12,235 nucleotides of DNA from assembly GCA_023396625.1 (NCBI GenBank), contig JAEWVY010000389.1:1-12235 (forward strand). The letters run 5' to 3'. Below, in pieces: positions 7,206 through 12,235 of this stretch. Each line of letters begins with the position of its first letter. Position 1 is the stretch's first letter. The notes under the pieces are model-generated. The model searched no databases. It saw only the letters and a program-made list of their open reading frames with translations, and had not been told where the DNA came from. This stretch comes from Pseudomonadota bacterium. GTDB lineage: Bacteria > Pseudomonadota > Gammaproteobacteria > Burkholderiales > Burkholderiaceae_C. A program made the position numbers and the translations under genes.

Positions 7206-7936
7206 TGGACTTCAATTCCTCATCGAGCATCTCGGGCCAGGTCACCGCCCTGGTCGACGCCGGGTTGCAGCAGGCCCGCGCCCGCCAGTCTGAGCGCCAG
7301 TACCTCGGGGCCTCGCGCCTCGGGGTGGCTTGCGAGCGCGCGCTGCAGTTCGAGTACGCCAAGGCTCCCATCGACCACGGGCGGGACACCCCGGGCCGGA
7401 TGCTGCGCATCTTCGAGCGTGGCCATGTCATGGAGGACTGCATGGTCGCGTGGCTGCGGGACGCAGGCTTTGACTTGCGCACTCGAAAGGCAAATGGCGA
7501 GCAGTTCGGCTTCTCGGTGGCCTATGGTCGCCTGCAGGGACACGTCGACGGTGTCGTAGTTGGAGGCCCCGAGGGCTTCGCCTATCCCGCGTTATGGGAG
7601 TGCAAATGCCTGGGCAACAAGTCCTGGAGCGACCTGGAGAAAAAGGGCTTGGCCATCTCCAAGCCCATCTACGCCGCGCAAGTGGCGATTTACCAAGCCT
7701 ATCTCGAATTGCACGAGCACCCGGCGATCTTCACGGCGCTCAACGCCGACACGATGGAGATCTACACCGAACTCGTGCCCTTTGACGCGGCGCTGGCCCA
7801 ACGCATGTCAGATCGGGCGGTGAAGGTCATCACGGCGACCGAGGCAGGCGAGCTTCTGCCACGCGCCTTCCACGACTCGACCCACTTCGAATGCCGCATG
7901 TGCGCGTGGCAAGACCGCTGCTGGAGGACAACATGA
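7202..7936 (+). CDS. Cas4/RecB-like PD-(D/E)XK exonuclease with probable [4Fe-4S] cluster
   Basis: This 244-aa protein carries the RecB-family order of motifs: LGASRLGVACERAL (35-48), GHVMEDCM, GRLQGHVDGVV with D116, WECK with E133 and K135, and QVAIY (Q160-Y164). D116, E133 and K135 would form the metal-dependent nuclease centre. One N-terminal cysteine (C44) and a C-terminal C-x2-C-x5-C (C231, C234, C240) reproduce the four-cysteine cluster ligands of Cas4 and AddB nucleases. Free-standing phage members act as 5'-3' exonucleases that make 3' single-stranded tails for annealing. Its neighbours fit this: a Sak4-like ATPase and SSB-like gene upstream and a primase downstream. No cas genes or repeats are present, so a CRISPR role is not supported. 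Starts overlap the previous and next genes (ATGA). Confidence 0.85.
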   Translation: MMDFNSSSSISGQVTALVDAGLQQARARQSERQYLGASRLGVACERALQFEYAKAPIDHGRDTPGRMLRIFERGHVMEDCMVAWLRDAGFDLRTRKANGEQFGFSVAYGRLQGHVDGVVVGGPEGFAYPALWECKCLGNKSWSDLEKKGLAISKPIYAAQVAIYQAYLELHEHPAIFTALNADTMEIYTELVPFDAALAQRMSDRAVKVITATEAGELLPRAFHDSTHFECRMCAWQDRCWRTT

Positions 7937-8178
7937 GCAACGACAAGCAATTCATCGGAGATGTCGAACCAATGATCGACGCCAAGCAGGCCGCAGCCGC
8001 ACTGCGCCTGCCGTACTACTGGTTCGCTGATCCGCAGATGCGCAGCAAGTACAAGATTCCCCACTACCTTATGGGCGGTCTGGTGCGCTATCGGCCATCC
8101 GAACTGTCTGCGTGGGCAGCCCGCAGCACCGCCGCGCAGGGGCGCAACGGTGACGCCGATGGTGAGGAGGCCGAATGA
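7933..8178 (+). CDS. Small HTH protein just upstream of the primase (81 aa)
   Basis: ATG 7933 overlaps the nuclease stop (ATGA) with GGAGGA upstream, and is chosen over the earlier in-frame ATG at 7891, which lies inside the nuclease gene. Residues 14-30 (MIDAKQAAAALRLPYYW) look like the first two helices of an excisionase/HTH_17-type domain, and residues 44-64 (HYLMGGLVRYRPSELSAWAAR) match the wing plus the closing 'RYRPSEL.AW' helix of that group. The last 15 residues are acidic and disordered. It overlaps the primase start by an ATGA. It may bind the origin or an early operator, or help load the primase; these are inferences. It is distinct in sequence from the HTH protein at 3617-3874. 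Confidence 0.75.
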   Translation: MSNDKQFIGDVEPMIDAKQAAAALRLPYYWFADPQMRSKYKIPHYLMGGLVRYRPSELSAWAARSTAAQGRNGDADGEEAE

Positions 8179-10475
8179 CTCTCGACTTCAACGACGTCGC
8201 GCCACTGCCTGACCCCAACCGCCGCACCCTCAACGATGCCGAACGCGAAGAACTGCGTGCTGAACTGCTCGCGCGTCTTGAATCCGTTCTGATCATCTTG
8301 TTTCCTGCGGGCAAGAAGCGCCGGGGCAAGTTCCTGATCGGCGACGTGCTGGGCAGTCCAGGCGACAGCCTCGAAGTGGTGCTAGATGGCGAGAAGGCTG
8401 GATTGTGGACAGATCGTGCCACCGGCGACGGCGGTGATATCTATGCACTGATTGCCGCGCACCTCGGCATCGACGTGCTGAACGACTTTCCGCGCGTGCT
8501 CGACGCCGCTGCCGATCTGCTCGGACGCTCGCGTTCCGCACCAGTACGCAAGGCCAGCAAGAAGGACGTGCCGGTCGACGAACTCGGCCCCGCCACCGCG
8601 AAGTGGGACTATCTCGACGCCCAAGGCCATCTCATCGCCGTCGTCTACCGCTACGACCCGCTTGGACAGAAGAAGCAGTTCCGGCCCTGGGATGCCAAGC
8701 GGCGCAAGATGGCACCGCCCGACCCGCGTCCTCTCTTCAACCAGCCGGGGATAACCAGCGCCGCGCAGGTGGTGTTGGTCGAGGGCGAGAAGTGCGCGCA
8801 GGCCCTGATCGACGCGGGCATCGTGGCCACCACGGCGATGCACGGCGCGAACGCCCCGGTCGAAAAGACCGACTGGTCGCCATTGGCCGGAAAGGCCGTG
8901 CTGATCTGGCCCGACCGCGACAAGCCGGGCTGGGAGTACGCCACGCAGGCGGCACAGGCCATCTTGTCGGCGGGGGCCAAATCTTGCCACGTCCTCTATC
9001 CGCCCGAAGAGGCTGCAGAGGGCTGGGACGTGGCCGATGCCATCGCCGAGGGCTTTGATGTCGCTACCTTCCTCACCCACGGGCCGCGCCTGCAGATGCA
9101 CGACGTGGCCGATGACGTTGATCCAGTCGTCAGCAGCGACGAATCCGTCTGGGGTACAGAGGATGCGCTGGCGCTGTCCTTCACGCGCCGCTACCACCGC
9201 GACTGGCGATACGTGGCTGGCTGGGGCAAGTGGCTGGTGTGGGACGGGCAACGCTGGCGCACCGAGGACACGCTGGCGGCCACGGACTTGATCCGCAGCG
9301 TCTGCCGCCAGACGGCTGTGCGCGCCGACAACCCCAAGGTTGCCGCCAAATTGGCCAGTGCAGGAACGGTCGGCGGTGTGGAGCGCCTGGCGCGTGCTGA
9401 TCGCAGGCACGCGGCCACCACCGACGAATGGGATGCAGATCCGTGGCTGCTCAACACGCCGGGCGGTGTGGTCGATCTCAAGACAGGTCGGATGCGCCCG
9501 CACGAGCGCGCCGACCGGATGACCAAGATCACCACAGCCACGCCCAGTGGCGACTGCCCGACCTGGAGGCAGTTCATCGACGAGGTCACGGGTGGCGACA
9601 AGGAACTGCAGTCCTACCTGCAACGGATGGTCGGCTACGCGCTGACCGGGTCGACGCAAGAGCACGCGCTGTTTTTCCTGTACGGCACAGGCGCGAACGG
9701 CAAGTCTGTGTTCGTTAACACGCTGGCCACCATCCTGGGTGATTACGCGACCAACGCGCCGATGGACACCTTCATGGAAACGCGCACCGACCGGCACCCG
9801 ACCGATATGGCGGGACTGCGCGGCGCGCGCTTCGTGGCGGCCATTGAAACCGAACAGGGAAAACGCTGGGCCGAGTCCAAGCTCAAGAACCTCACCGGTG
9901 GGGACAAGATCTCGGCGCGCTTCATGCGCCAGGACTTCTTCGAGTTCTTCCCGCAGTTCAAGTTGTTCGTGGCGGGCAACCACAAGCCCGCCATTCGCAA
10001 TATCGACGAGGCGATGAAACGCAGGCTGCACCTGATCCCTTTCACGATCACCGTGCCGCCCGAGCGCCGTGACAAGAACCTGCAACAGAAGCTCCTGGCC
10101 GAACGTGACGGCATCCTCGCGTGGGCCGTCCAGGGCTGTCTCGACTGGCAGCGCCACAGACGACTCAGCCCGCCACAACGCGTGGTGGATGCCACCGAGG
10201 AGTATTTCGAAGCCGAGGACGCTCTGGGCCGCTGGCTCGATGAGCGCTGCGTGCGCGAGGCCAACGCCAGGTCGCTGACGGCAGAACTGTTCAACGATTG
10301 GAAACAGTGGGCTGAAGCTTCTGGCGAATTTGTCGGCGCACAACGCCGCTTCTCCGATCTGCTCATCACGCGCGGGTTCGACAAATGGCGCAACGGGATG
10401 GGCGTGCGCGGGTTTCAGGGCATTGGCCTCAAGCACCCGCCGACCGCTGCCTACACCCCTTACGCGGACGACTAA
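8175..10475 (+). CDS. P4-type phage primase/helicase (Toprim plus SF3 helicase)
   Basis: This 766-aa protein has three parts. Residues 1-115 are a primase-like N-terminus without the usual zinc cysteines (LWTDRATGDGGDIYALIA near 75-92). The Toprim domain has VEGEK (202-206, E203) and WPDRDKPG (245-252, D247 and D249). The C-terminal half is a D5/P4-type SF3 helicase: Walker A GTGANGKS (504-511, K510), ETEQGKRWAESKLKNLTGGD (558 onward) and the sensor-like strand KLFVAGNHKP (N602), followed by AMKRRLHLIPF. The length suits phage/plasmid P4-family primases, which prime and unwind DNA from a specific origin; the P4 alpha protein also binds origin repeats. The start overlaps the preceding HTH gene. 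The non-coding repeat array directly downstream is a candidate binding site. Confidence 0.92.
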   Translation: MTLDFNDVAPLPDPNRRTLNDAEREELRAELLARLESVLIILFPAGKKRRGKFLIGDVLGSPGDSLEVVLDGEKAGLWTDRATGDGGDIYALIAAHLGIDVLNDFPRVLDAAADLLGRSRSAPVRKASKKDVPVDELGPATAKWDYLDAQGHLIAVVYRYDPLGQKKQFRPWDAKRRKMAPPDPRPLFNQPGITSAAQVVLVEGEKCAQALIDAGIVATTAMHGANAPVEKTDWSPLAGKAVLIWPDRDKPGWEYATQAAQAILSAGAKSCHVLYPPEEAAEGWDVADAIAEGFDVATFLTHGPRLQMHDVADDVDPVVSSDESVWGTEDALALSFTRRYHRDWRYVAGWGKWLVWDGQRWRTEDTLAATDLIRSVCRQTAVRADNPKVAAKLASAGTVGGVERLARADRRHAATTDEWDADPWLLNTPGGVVDLKTGRMRPHERADRMTKITTATPSGDCPTWRQFIDEVTGGDKELQSYLQRMVGYALTGSTQEHALFFLYGTGANGKSVFVNTLATILGDYATNAPMDTFMETRTDRHPTDMAGLRGARFVAAIETEQGKRWAESKLKNLTGGDKISARFMRQDFFEFFPQFKLFVAGNHKPAIRNIDEAMKRRLHLIPFTITVPPERRDKNLQQKLLAERDGILAWAVQGCLDWQRHRRLSPPQRVVDATEEYFEAEDALGRWLDERCVREANARSLTAELFNDWKQWAEASGEFVGAQRRFSDLLITRGFDKWRNGMGVRGFQGIGLKHPPTAAYTPYADD

Positions 10476-10494
10476 CCCCATGAAAACCACACGG

Positions 10495-10509
10495 TCTGAC
10501 GCAGCTGAC
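10495..10509 (+). repeat. Left arm of a perfect 15-bp inverted repeat
   Basis: TCTGACGCAGCTGAC at 10495-10509 is the exact reverse complement of 10576-10590, with 66 bases between the arms. The arm starts two tandem copies of CTGACGCAG (10496-10504 and 10505-10513). Confidence 0.9.
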
Positions 10510-10529
10510 GCAGTTTGTCGTAACTCCTT

Positions 10530-10550
10530 CGCGTGCGCGTGTGCGCGCGC
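10530..10550. repeat. 21-bp perfectly alternating pyrimidine-purine tract
   Basis: Every step from 10530 to 10550 alternates C/T with G/A (CG and TG/CA dinucleotides only). Such tracts can adopt left-handed Z-DNA under negative supercoiling. It lies roughly midway between the two arms of the 15-bp inverted repeat. Confidence 0.85.
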
Positions 10551-10575
10551 CTCATGGAGAGTTTCGATACCCCGT

Positions 10576-10590
10576 GTCAGCTGCGTCAGA
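10576..10590 (-). repeat. Right arm of a perfect 15-bp inverted repeat
   Basis: GTCAGCTGCGTCAGA at 10576-10590 is the exact reverse complement of 10495-10509. The arm ends 25 bases before the ATG of the RuvC-like gene. Together with the preceding two bases it contains two minus-strand CTGACRC units 9 bp apart. Confidence 0.9.
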
Positions 10591-10615
10591 TCCGTACCGG
10601 ATAAGGACTGACACC

Positions 10616-11092
10616 ATGACCACGACCATCCTCGCCCTCGATCTGGGCACTACCACCGGCTGGGCACTGCGCGGCAGCGACGGCCACATCACGAGCGGCT
10701 CCGCGAGCTTCCGGCCGCAGCGCTTCGAAGGCGGCGGGATGCGCTTTCTGCGCTTCAAACGCTGGCTCACCGAACTGAAAGCCGTCACCAGTGGCATCGA
10801 CTGCCTGCACTTCGAGGAAGTGCGTCGCCACGTCTCGACCGATGCTGCCCACGCCTACGGCGGTTTCCTGGCCACGCTCACCGCGTGGTGCGAGCACCAC
10901 CAGATCCCGTACCAAGGTGTGCCCGTCGGCACGATCAAGAAGCACGCCACGGGCAAAGGCAACGCTGGTAAGGAAGATGTGATCGCTTCCGTCACCGCGC
11001 GCGGGCACGCCCCGGTCGACGACAACGAGGCCGATGCCCTGGCGCTGCTGCACTGGGCAATCCAGCACCACGATGATGGCCAGGAGGTGTGA
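10616..11092 (+). CDS. RuvC-like Holliday-junction resolvase
   Basis: This 158-aa protein starts at ATG 10616, with AAGGA (10603-10607) eight bases upstream; the open frame back to 10541 runs through the repeat array and has no credible start. It has the RNase H-fold resolvase pattern: LALDLGTTTGWAL (D9), HFEEV (E67/E68) and DDNEADALALL (D140), matching the acidic residues of RuvC. The length is close to that of cellular RuvC. Phage enzymes of this type cut four-way junctions and other branches before packaging, usually in the cytoplasm during late replication. It follows the primase and shares the early block. A CTGACAC repeat sits directly before its start, so a protein bound to the array could limit its expression. 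Confidence 0.87.
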   Translation: MTTTILALDLGTTTGWALRGSDGHITSGSASFRPQRFEGGGMRFLRFKRWLTELKAVTSGIDCLHFEEVRRHVSTDAAHAYGGFLATLTAWCEHHQIPYQGVPVGTIKKHATGKGNAGKEDVIASVTARGHAPVDDNEADALALLHWAIQHHDDGQEV

Positions 11093-11093
11093 C

Positions 11094-11297
11094 GTGAAAG
11101 TACCAACACCCCAGTACCGCTGCCCCCTCGGGCGACTGCAACCCCAGGCCACCGATCTGGACGCCATCAAGGAACGTGGCTGGCGCGACCAGCACATCCT
11201 GGTGATCAACGCGTCCGACGAGCGTCTGGACTTCATCGAGCGAGAGTTCGTGCGCCGCATTGGCGAACGCTTGTACGGAGGGTCACGTCATGGCTGA
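11094..11297 (+). CDS. Small conserved-looking phage protein of unknown function (67 aa)
   Basis: The GTG start at 11094 lies one base after the resolvase stop and is served by a strong AGGAGG (11082-11087) six bases upstream. The product is basic and has a short N-terminal part with YRCPLGRLQPQ followed by a helical region (LDAIKERGWRDQHILVINAS, then DERLDFIEREFVRRIGERLYG). The amphipathic C-terminal helix is plausible for a real protein. I recognise no domain. Its end overlaps the start of the next gene by eight bases, and its last codons hold that gene's ribosome site (GGAGGG, 11277-11282), so the two are translated together. Confidence 0.65.
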   Translation: MKVPTPQYRCPLGRLQPQATDLDAIKERGWRDQHILVINASDERLDFIEREFVRRIGERLYGGSRHG

Positions 11298-11706
11298 GTG
11301 GACGATTGAGGATGTGGCAGCCCGCTTCGAGGAGGCAGCCAATACCGGACGATGCCTGCCCCCTGTGCGTGTGCAGGGCTACTTCAACACGTGGCCTGTC
11401 ATCGTGCGCAAGGAGTGGGAGACGTTCGCAGCCGAAGAGCACGTCTATCGACCGTTCCCACCCGCACCAGACGCCATCGACCGGATGCTGGAGACGATGA
11501 AGTGGGTGCAGTGGCTTGAAATCGAGCAGCGCCATCTTGTGTGGATGCGCGCCAAGCGCTACGGCTGGCGAGACATCACGATCCGCTTTGCCTGCGACCG
11601 GACGACCGCGTGGCGGCGGTGGCAACGGGCGCTGGAGATCGTGGCGGAACGCCTCAACGACTCCATTGACCTCCAGGTGGGTCTGGTGAATAATAACTGT
11701 TATTAA
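11290..11706 (+). CDS. DUF6362-like phage protein (138 aa)
   Basis: ATG 11290 has GGAGGG seven bases upstream. The N-terminus (MAEWTIEDVAARFEEAA) is helical. The second half has W-rich helices with MLETMKWVQWLEIEQRHLVW, then RAKRYGWRDITIRFACDRTT and AWRRWQRALEIVAERLN, which fits the DUF6362 group and looks like an HTH-type DNA-binding fold. In phages such genes often lie near the replication-to-packaging boundary, so a terminase-small-subunit-like or late regulatory role is possible but unproven. The final residues (VNNNCY) are encoded by AT-rich DNA unlike the rest of the gene, inside the palindrome before parD. This suggests that the original C-terminus was replaced when the toxin-antitoxin unit arrived. 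Confidence 0.68.
   Translation: MAEWTIEDVAARFEEAANTGRCLPPVRVQGYFNTWPVIVRKEWETFAAEEHVYRPFPPAPDAIDRMLETMKWVQWLEIEQRHLVWMRAKRYGWRDITIRFACDRTTAWRRWQRALEIVAERLNDSIDLQVGLVNNNCY
11691..11705. promoter_or_regulatory. 15-bp AT-rich palindrome, probable ParD/ParE operator
   Basis: TAATAAC and GTTATTA form perfect 7-bp arms around one central T (11691-11705). It lies 18 bases before the parD ATG in an AT-rich patch that contrasts with the GC-rich surroundings. ParD antitoxins bind palindromes over their own promoter to autorepress the operon. The stop codon of the upstream gene falls within it. A promoter should overlap this patch, though I cannot fix its boxes. Confidence 0.65.
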
Positions 11707-11723
11707 TAGTTAGGAGAGCTGCC

Positions 11724-11981
11724 ATGCCCACCAGCGTCGCCCTTGGCAATCACTTCGAAACCTTCATCCGCGATCAGGTGCAGAGCGGTCGTTTCAACAA
11801 CGTCAGCGAGGTGGTGCGGGCGGGGCTGCGTTTGCTGGAAGAAACCGAGGAACGCAAGCAGCTCGAACTCGACGCTTTGCGCGCAGAGATCGCGGCTGGC
11901 CGGGCCAGCGGCCCCGCCAAGCCTGCCGATGCGGTGTTCGACCGTCTCGAAGCCAAGTACGCGGCACAAGCTGATCGTTGA
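11724..11981 (+). CDS. parD: ParD-family type II antitoxin
   Basis: This 85-aa protein starts at ATG 11724 with TAGGAG (11711-11716) seven bases upstream. Residues 2-40 (TSVALGNHFETFIRDQVQSG, then RFNNVSEVVRAGLRLLEE) are a ribbon-helix-helix DNA-binding domain of the ParD/CC2985 type. Residues 41-85 are a charged helix and flexible tail that would wrap the toxin. ParD neutralises ParE and represses the operon through the upstream palindrome. The stop overlaps the start of the toxin by one base (TGATG), the usual coupling for these pairs. Its place at the edge of a phage replication block suggests a maintenance or anti-competitor cargo module. Confidence 0.9.
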   Translation: MPTSVALGNHFETFIRDQVQSGRFNNVSEVVRAGLRLLEETEERKQLELDALRAEIAAGRASGPAKPADAVFDRLEAKYAAQADR

Positions 11982-12235
11982 TGCGTCTGGCCTTCACCCC
12001 ACTGGCCGAGCAAGACCTCGAGGCCATCGCTGACTACATCGCGGCAGACAACCCCGCACGTGCCCTGAGCTTCGTGCGTGAGCTGCGCGCACAGTGCCAG
12101 CGCATCACCCTCAACCCGCCCGGCTATCGCCTGCGCCCCGAGCTGGGAGATGGCATCCGTTCCTGCGCTCACGGCCACTACGTCATCTTCTTCGAATCTG
12201 ATCCCGATGCCGTGCTGATCGTGCGCATCCTGCAC
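11981..12235 (+). CDS. parE: ParE/RelE-family toxin, 3'-truncated by the window edge
   Basis: The frame opens at ATG 11981, overlapping the parD stop, and stays open for 85 codons to the last base of the window, so the C-terminus is missing. The N-terminus MRLAFTPLAEQDLEAIADYI is the canonical ParE opening, followed by RALSFVRELRAQCQRI, NPPGYRLRPELGDGIRSCAH and the strands HYVIFFESDPDAVLIVRILH. ParE toxins of about 95-100 aa poison DNA gyrase; related RelE toxins cut mRNA on the ribosome. The sequence and the ParD partner favour ParE. Roughly ten or more residues probably lie beyond the window. Confidence 0.9.
   Translation, partial: MRLAFTPLAEQDLEAIADYIAADNPARALSFVRELRAQCQRITLNPPGYRLRPELGDGIRSCAHGHYVIFFESDPDAVLIVRILH

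Larger units (their letters stand above)
10476..10615. promoter_or_regulatory. Non-coding CTGACRC repeat array; candidate replication origin or operator
   Basis: This 140-bp gap between primase and RuvC-like genes holds five copies of CTGACRC: two on the plus strand 9 bp apart (10496 and 10505), two on the minus strand 9 bp apart (10574-10580 and 10583-10589), and one plus-strand copy at 10608-10614 between the ribosome site and the ATG of the next gene. The two pairs face each other across a GC-rich alternating tract. The arrangement suggests a site bound by a dimeric or multimeric protein: an iteron-type origin for the adjacent primase-helicase, or an operator for the resolvase gene. No AT-rich unwinding element is obvious, which weakens the origin reading. 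Confidence 0.55.

Noticed and set aside
7202..7936. Evidence for a CRISPR-Cas locus suggested by the Cas4-like gene
   Set aside because: No repeat-spacer array and no other cas gene is present; the context is a phage recombination operon.
8382..10490. Very long open frame on the minus strand opposite the primase (702 codons)
   Set aside because: It mirrors the codon bias of the primase in GC-rich DNA. The translation is low-complexity, shows no domain, and the plus strand has clear Toprim and SF3 motifs over the same bases.
10480..10611. Possible 43-aa peptide beginning at ATG 10480 in the repeat gap
   Set aside because: No Shine-Dalgarno precedes it, the product is rich in Cys/Ala/Arg as expected from translating the repeats and alternating tract, and the repeat structure explains the sequence better.

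Overview
The window reads as one strand of a temperate phage, or phage-derived integrated element, in a GC-rich bacterium that is most likely a pseudomonadote (for example a Burkholderiales, Xanthomonadales or Pseudomonas relative). The basis is the high GC content judged by eye, strong AGGAGG-type ribosome sites, tightly packed same-strand genes with many ATGA overlaps, and protein families typical of proteobacterial prophages. The host genus cannot be named from the sequence. No minus-strand gene, tRNA, rRNA, CRISPR array, integrase or transposase was seen, so neither end of the element is visible.

Layout. (1) 1-1056: the 3' part of an XRE helix-turn-helix regulator followed with no gap by an ImmA/IrrE-type zinc peptidase, closed by an intrinsic terminator at 1078-1101. 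(2) 1157-3531: two translationally coupled genes (474 and 312 aa) that I do not recognise; this is the most novel protein-coding part. (3) 3617-8178: an operon-like block holding a small excisionase/AlpA-like HTH protein, an unrecognised 160-aa protein, a Sak4-like RecA-fold ATPase, an SSB-like protein with a disordered tail, a P63C-domain protein, a zinc-binding DUF6511-like protein, a Cas4/RecB-type nuclease with an apparent iron-sulfur cysteine set, and a second small HTH protein. (4) 8175-10475: a P4-type Toprim primase/SF3 helicase. (5) 10476-10615: a 140-bp non-coding gap with an ordered array of CTGACRC repeats, including a perfect 15-bp inverted repeat, around a 21-bp alternating pyrimidine-purine tract. 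(6) 10616-11706: a RuvC-like resolvase and two small phage proteins, the second probably DUF6362. (7) 11724-12235: a ParD/ParE toxin-antitoxin pair behind a perfect 15-bp AT-rich palindrome; the toxin runs off the window.

How it fits together (inference). The regulator/peptidase pair could form a proteolysis-controlled switch. The Sak4-like annealase, SSB-like protein and Cas4-like nuclease form a plausible phage recombination set. The primase-helicase would start replication, perhaps at the repeat array just downstream, and the RuvC-like enzyme would resolve branched intermediates. The two unknown genes and ParDE look like cargo on either side of the replication core, with possible roles in maintenance or in competition with other phages. 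The points most worth testing are the repeat array, the unknown two-gene cassette, and the join between the DUF6362-like gene and the ParD operator.
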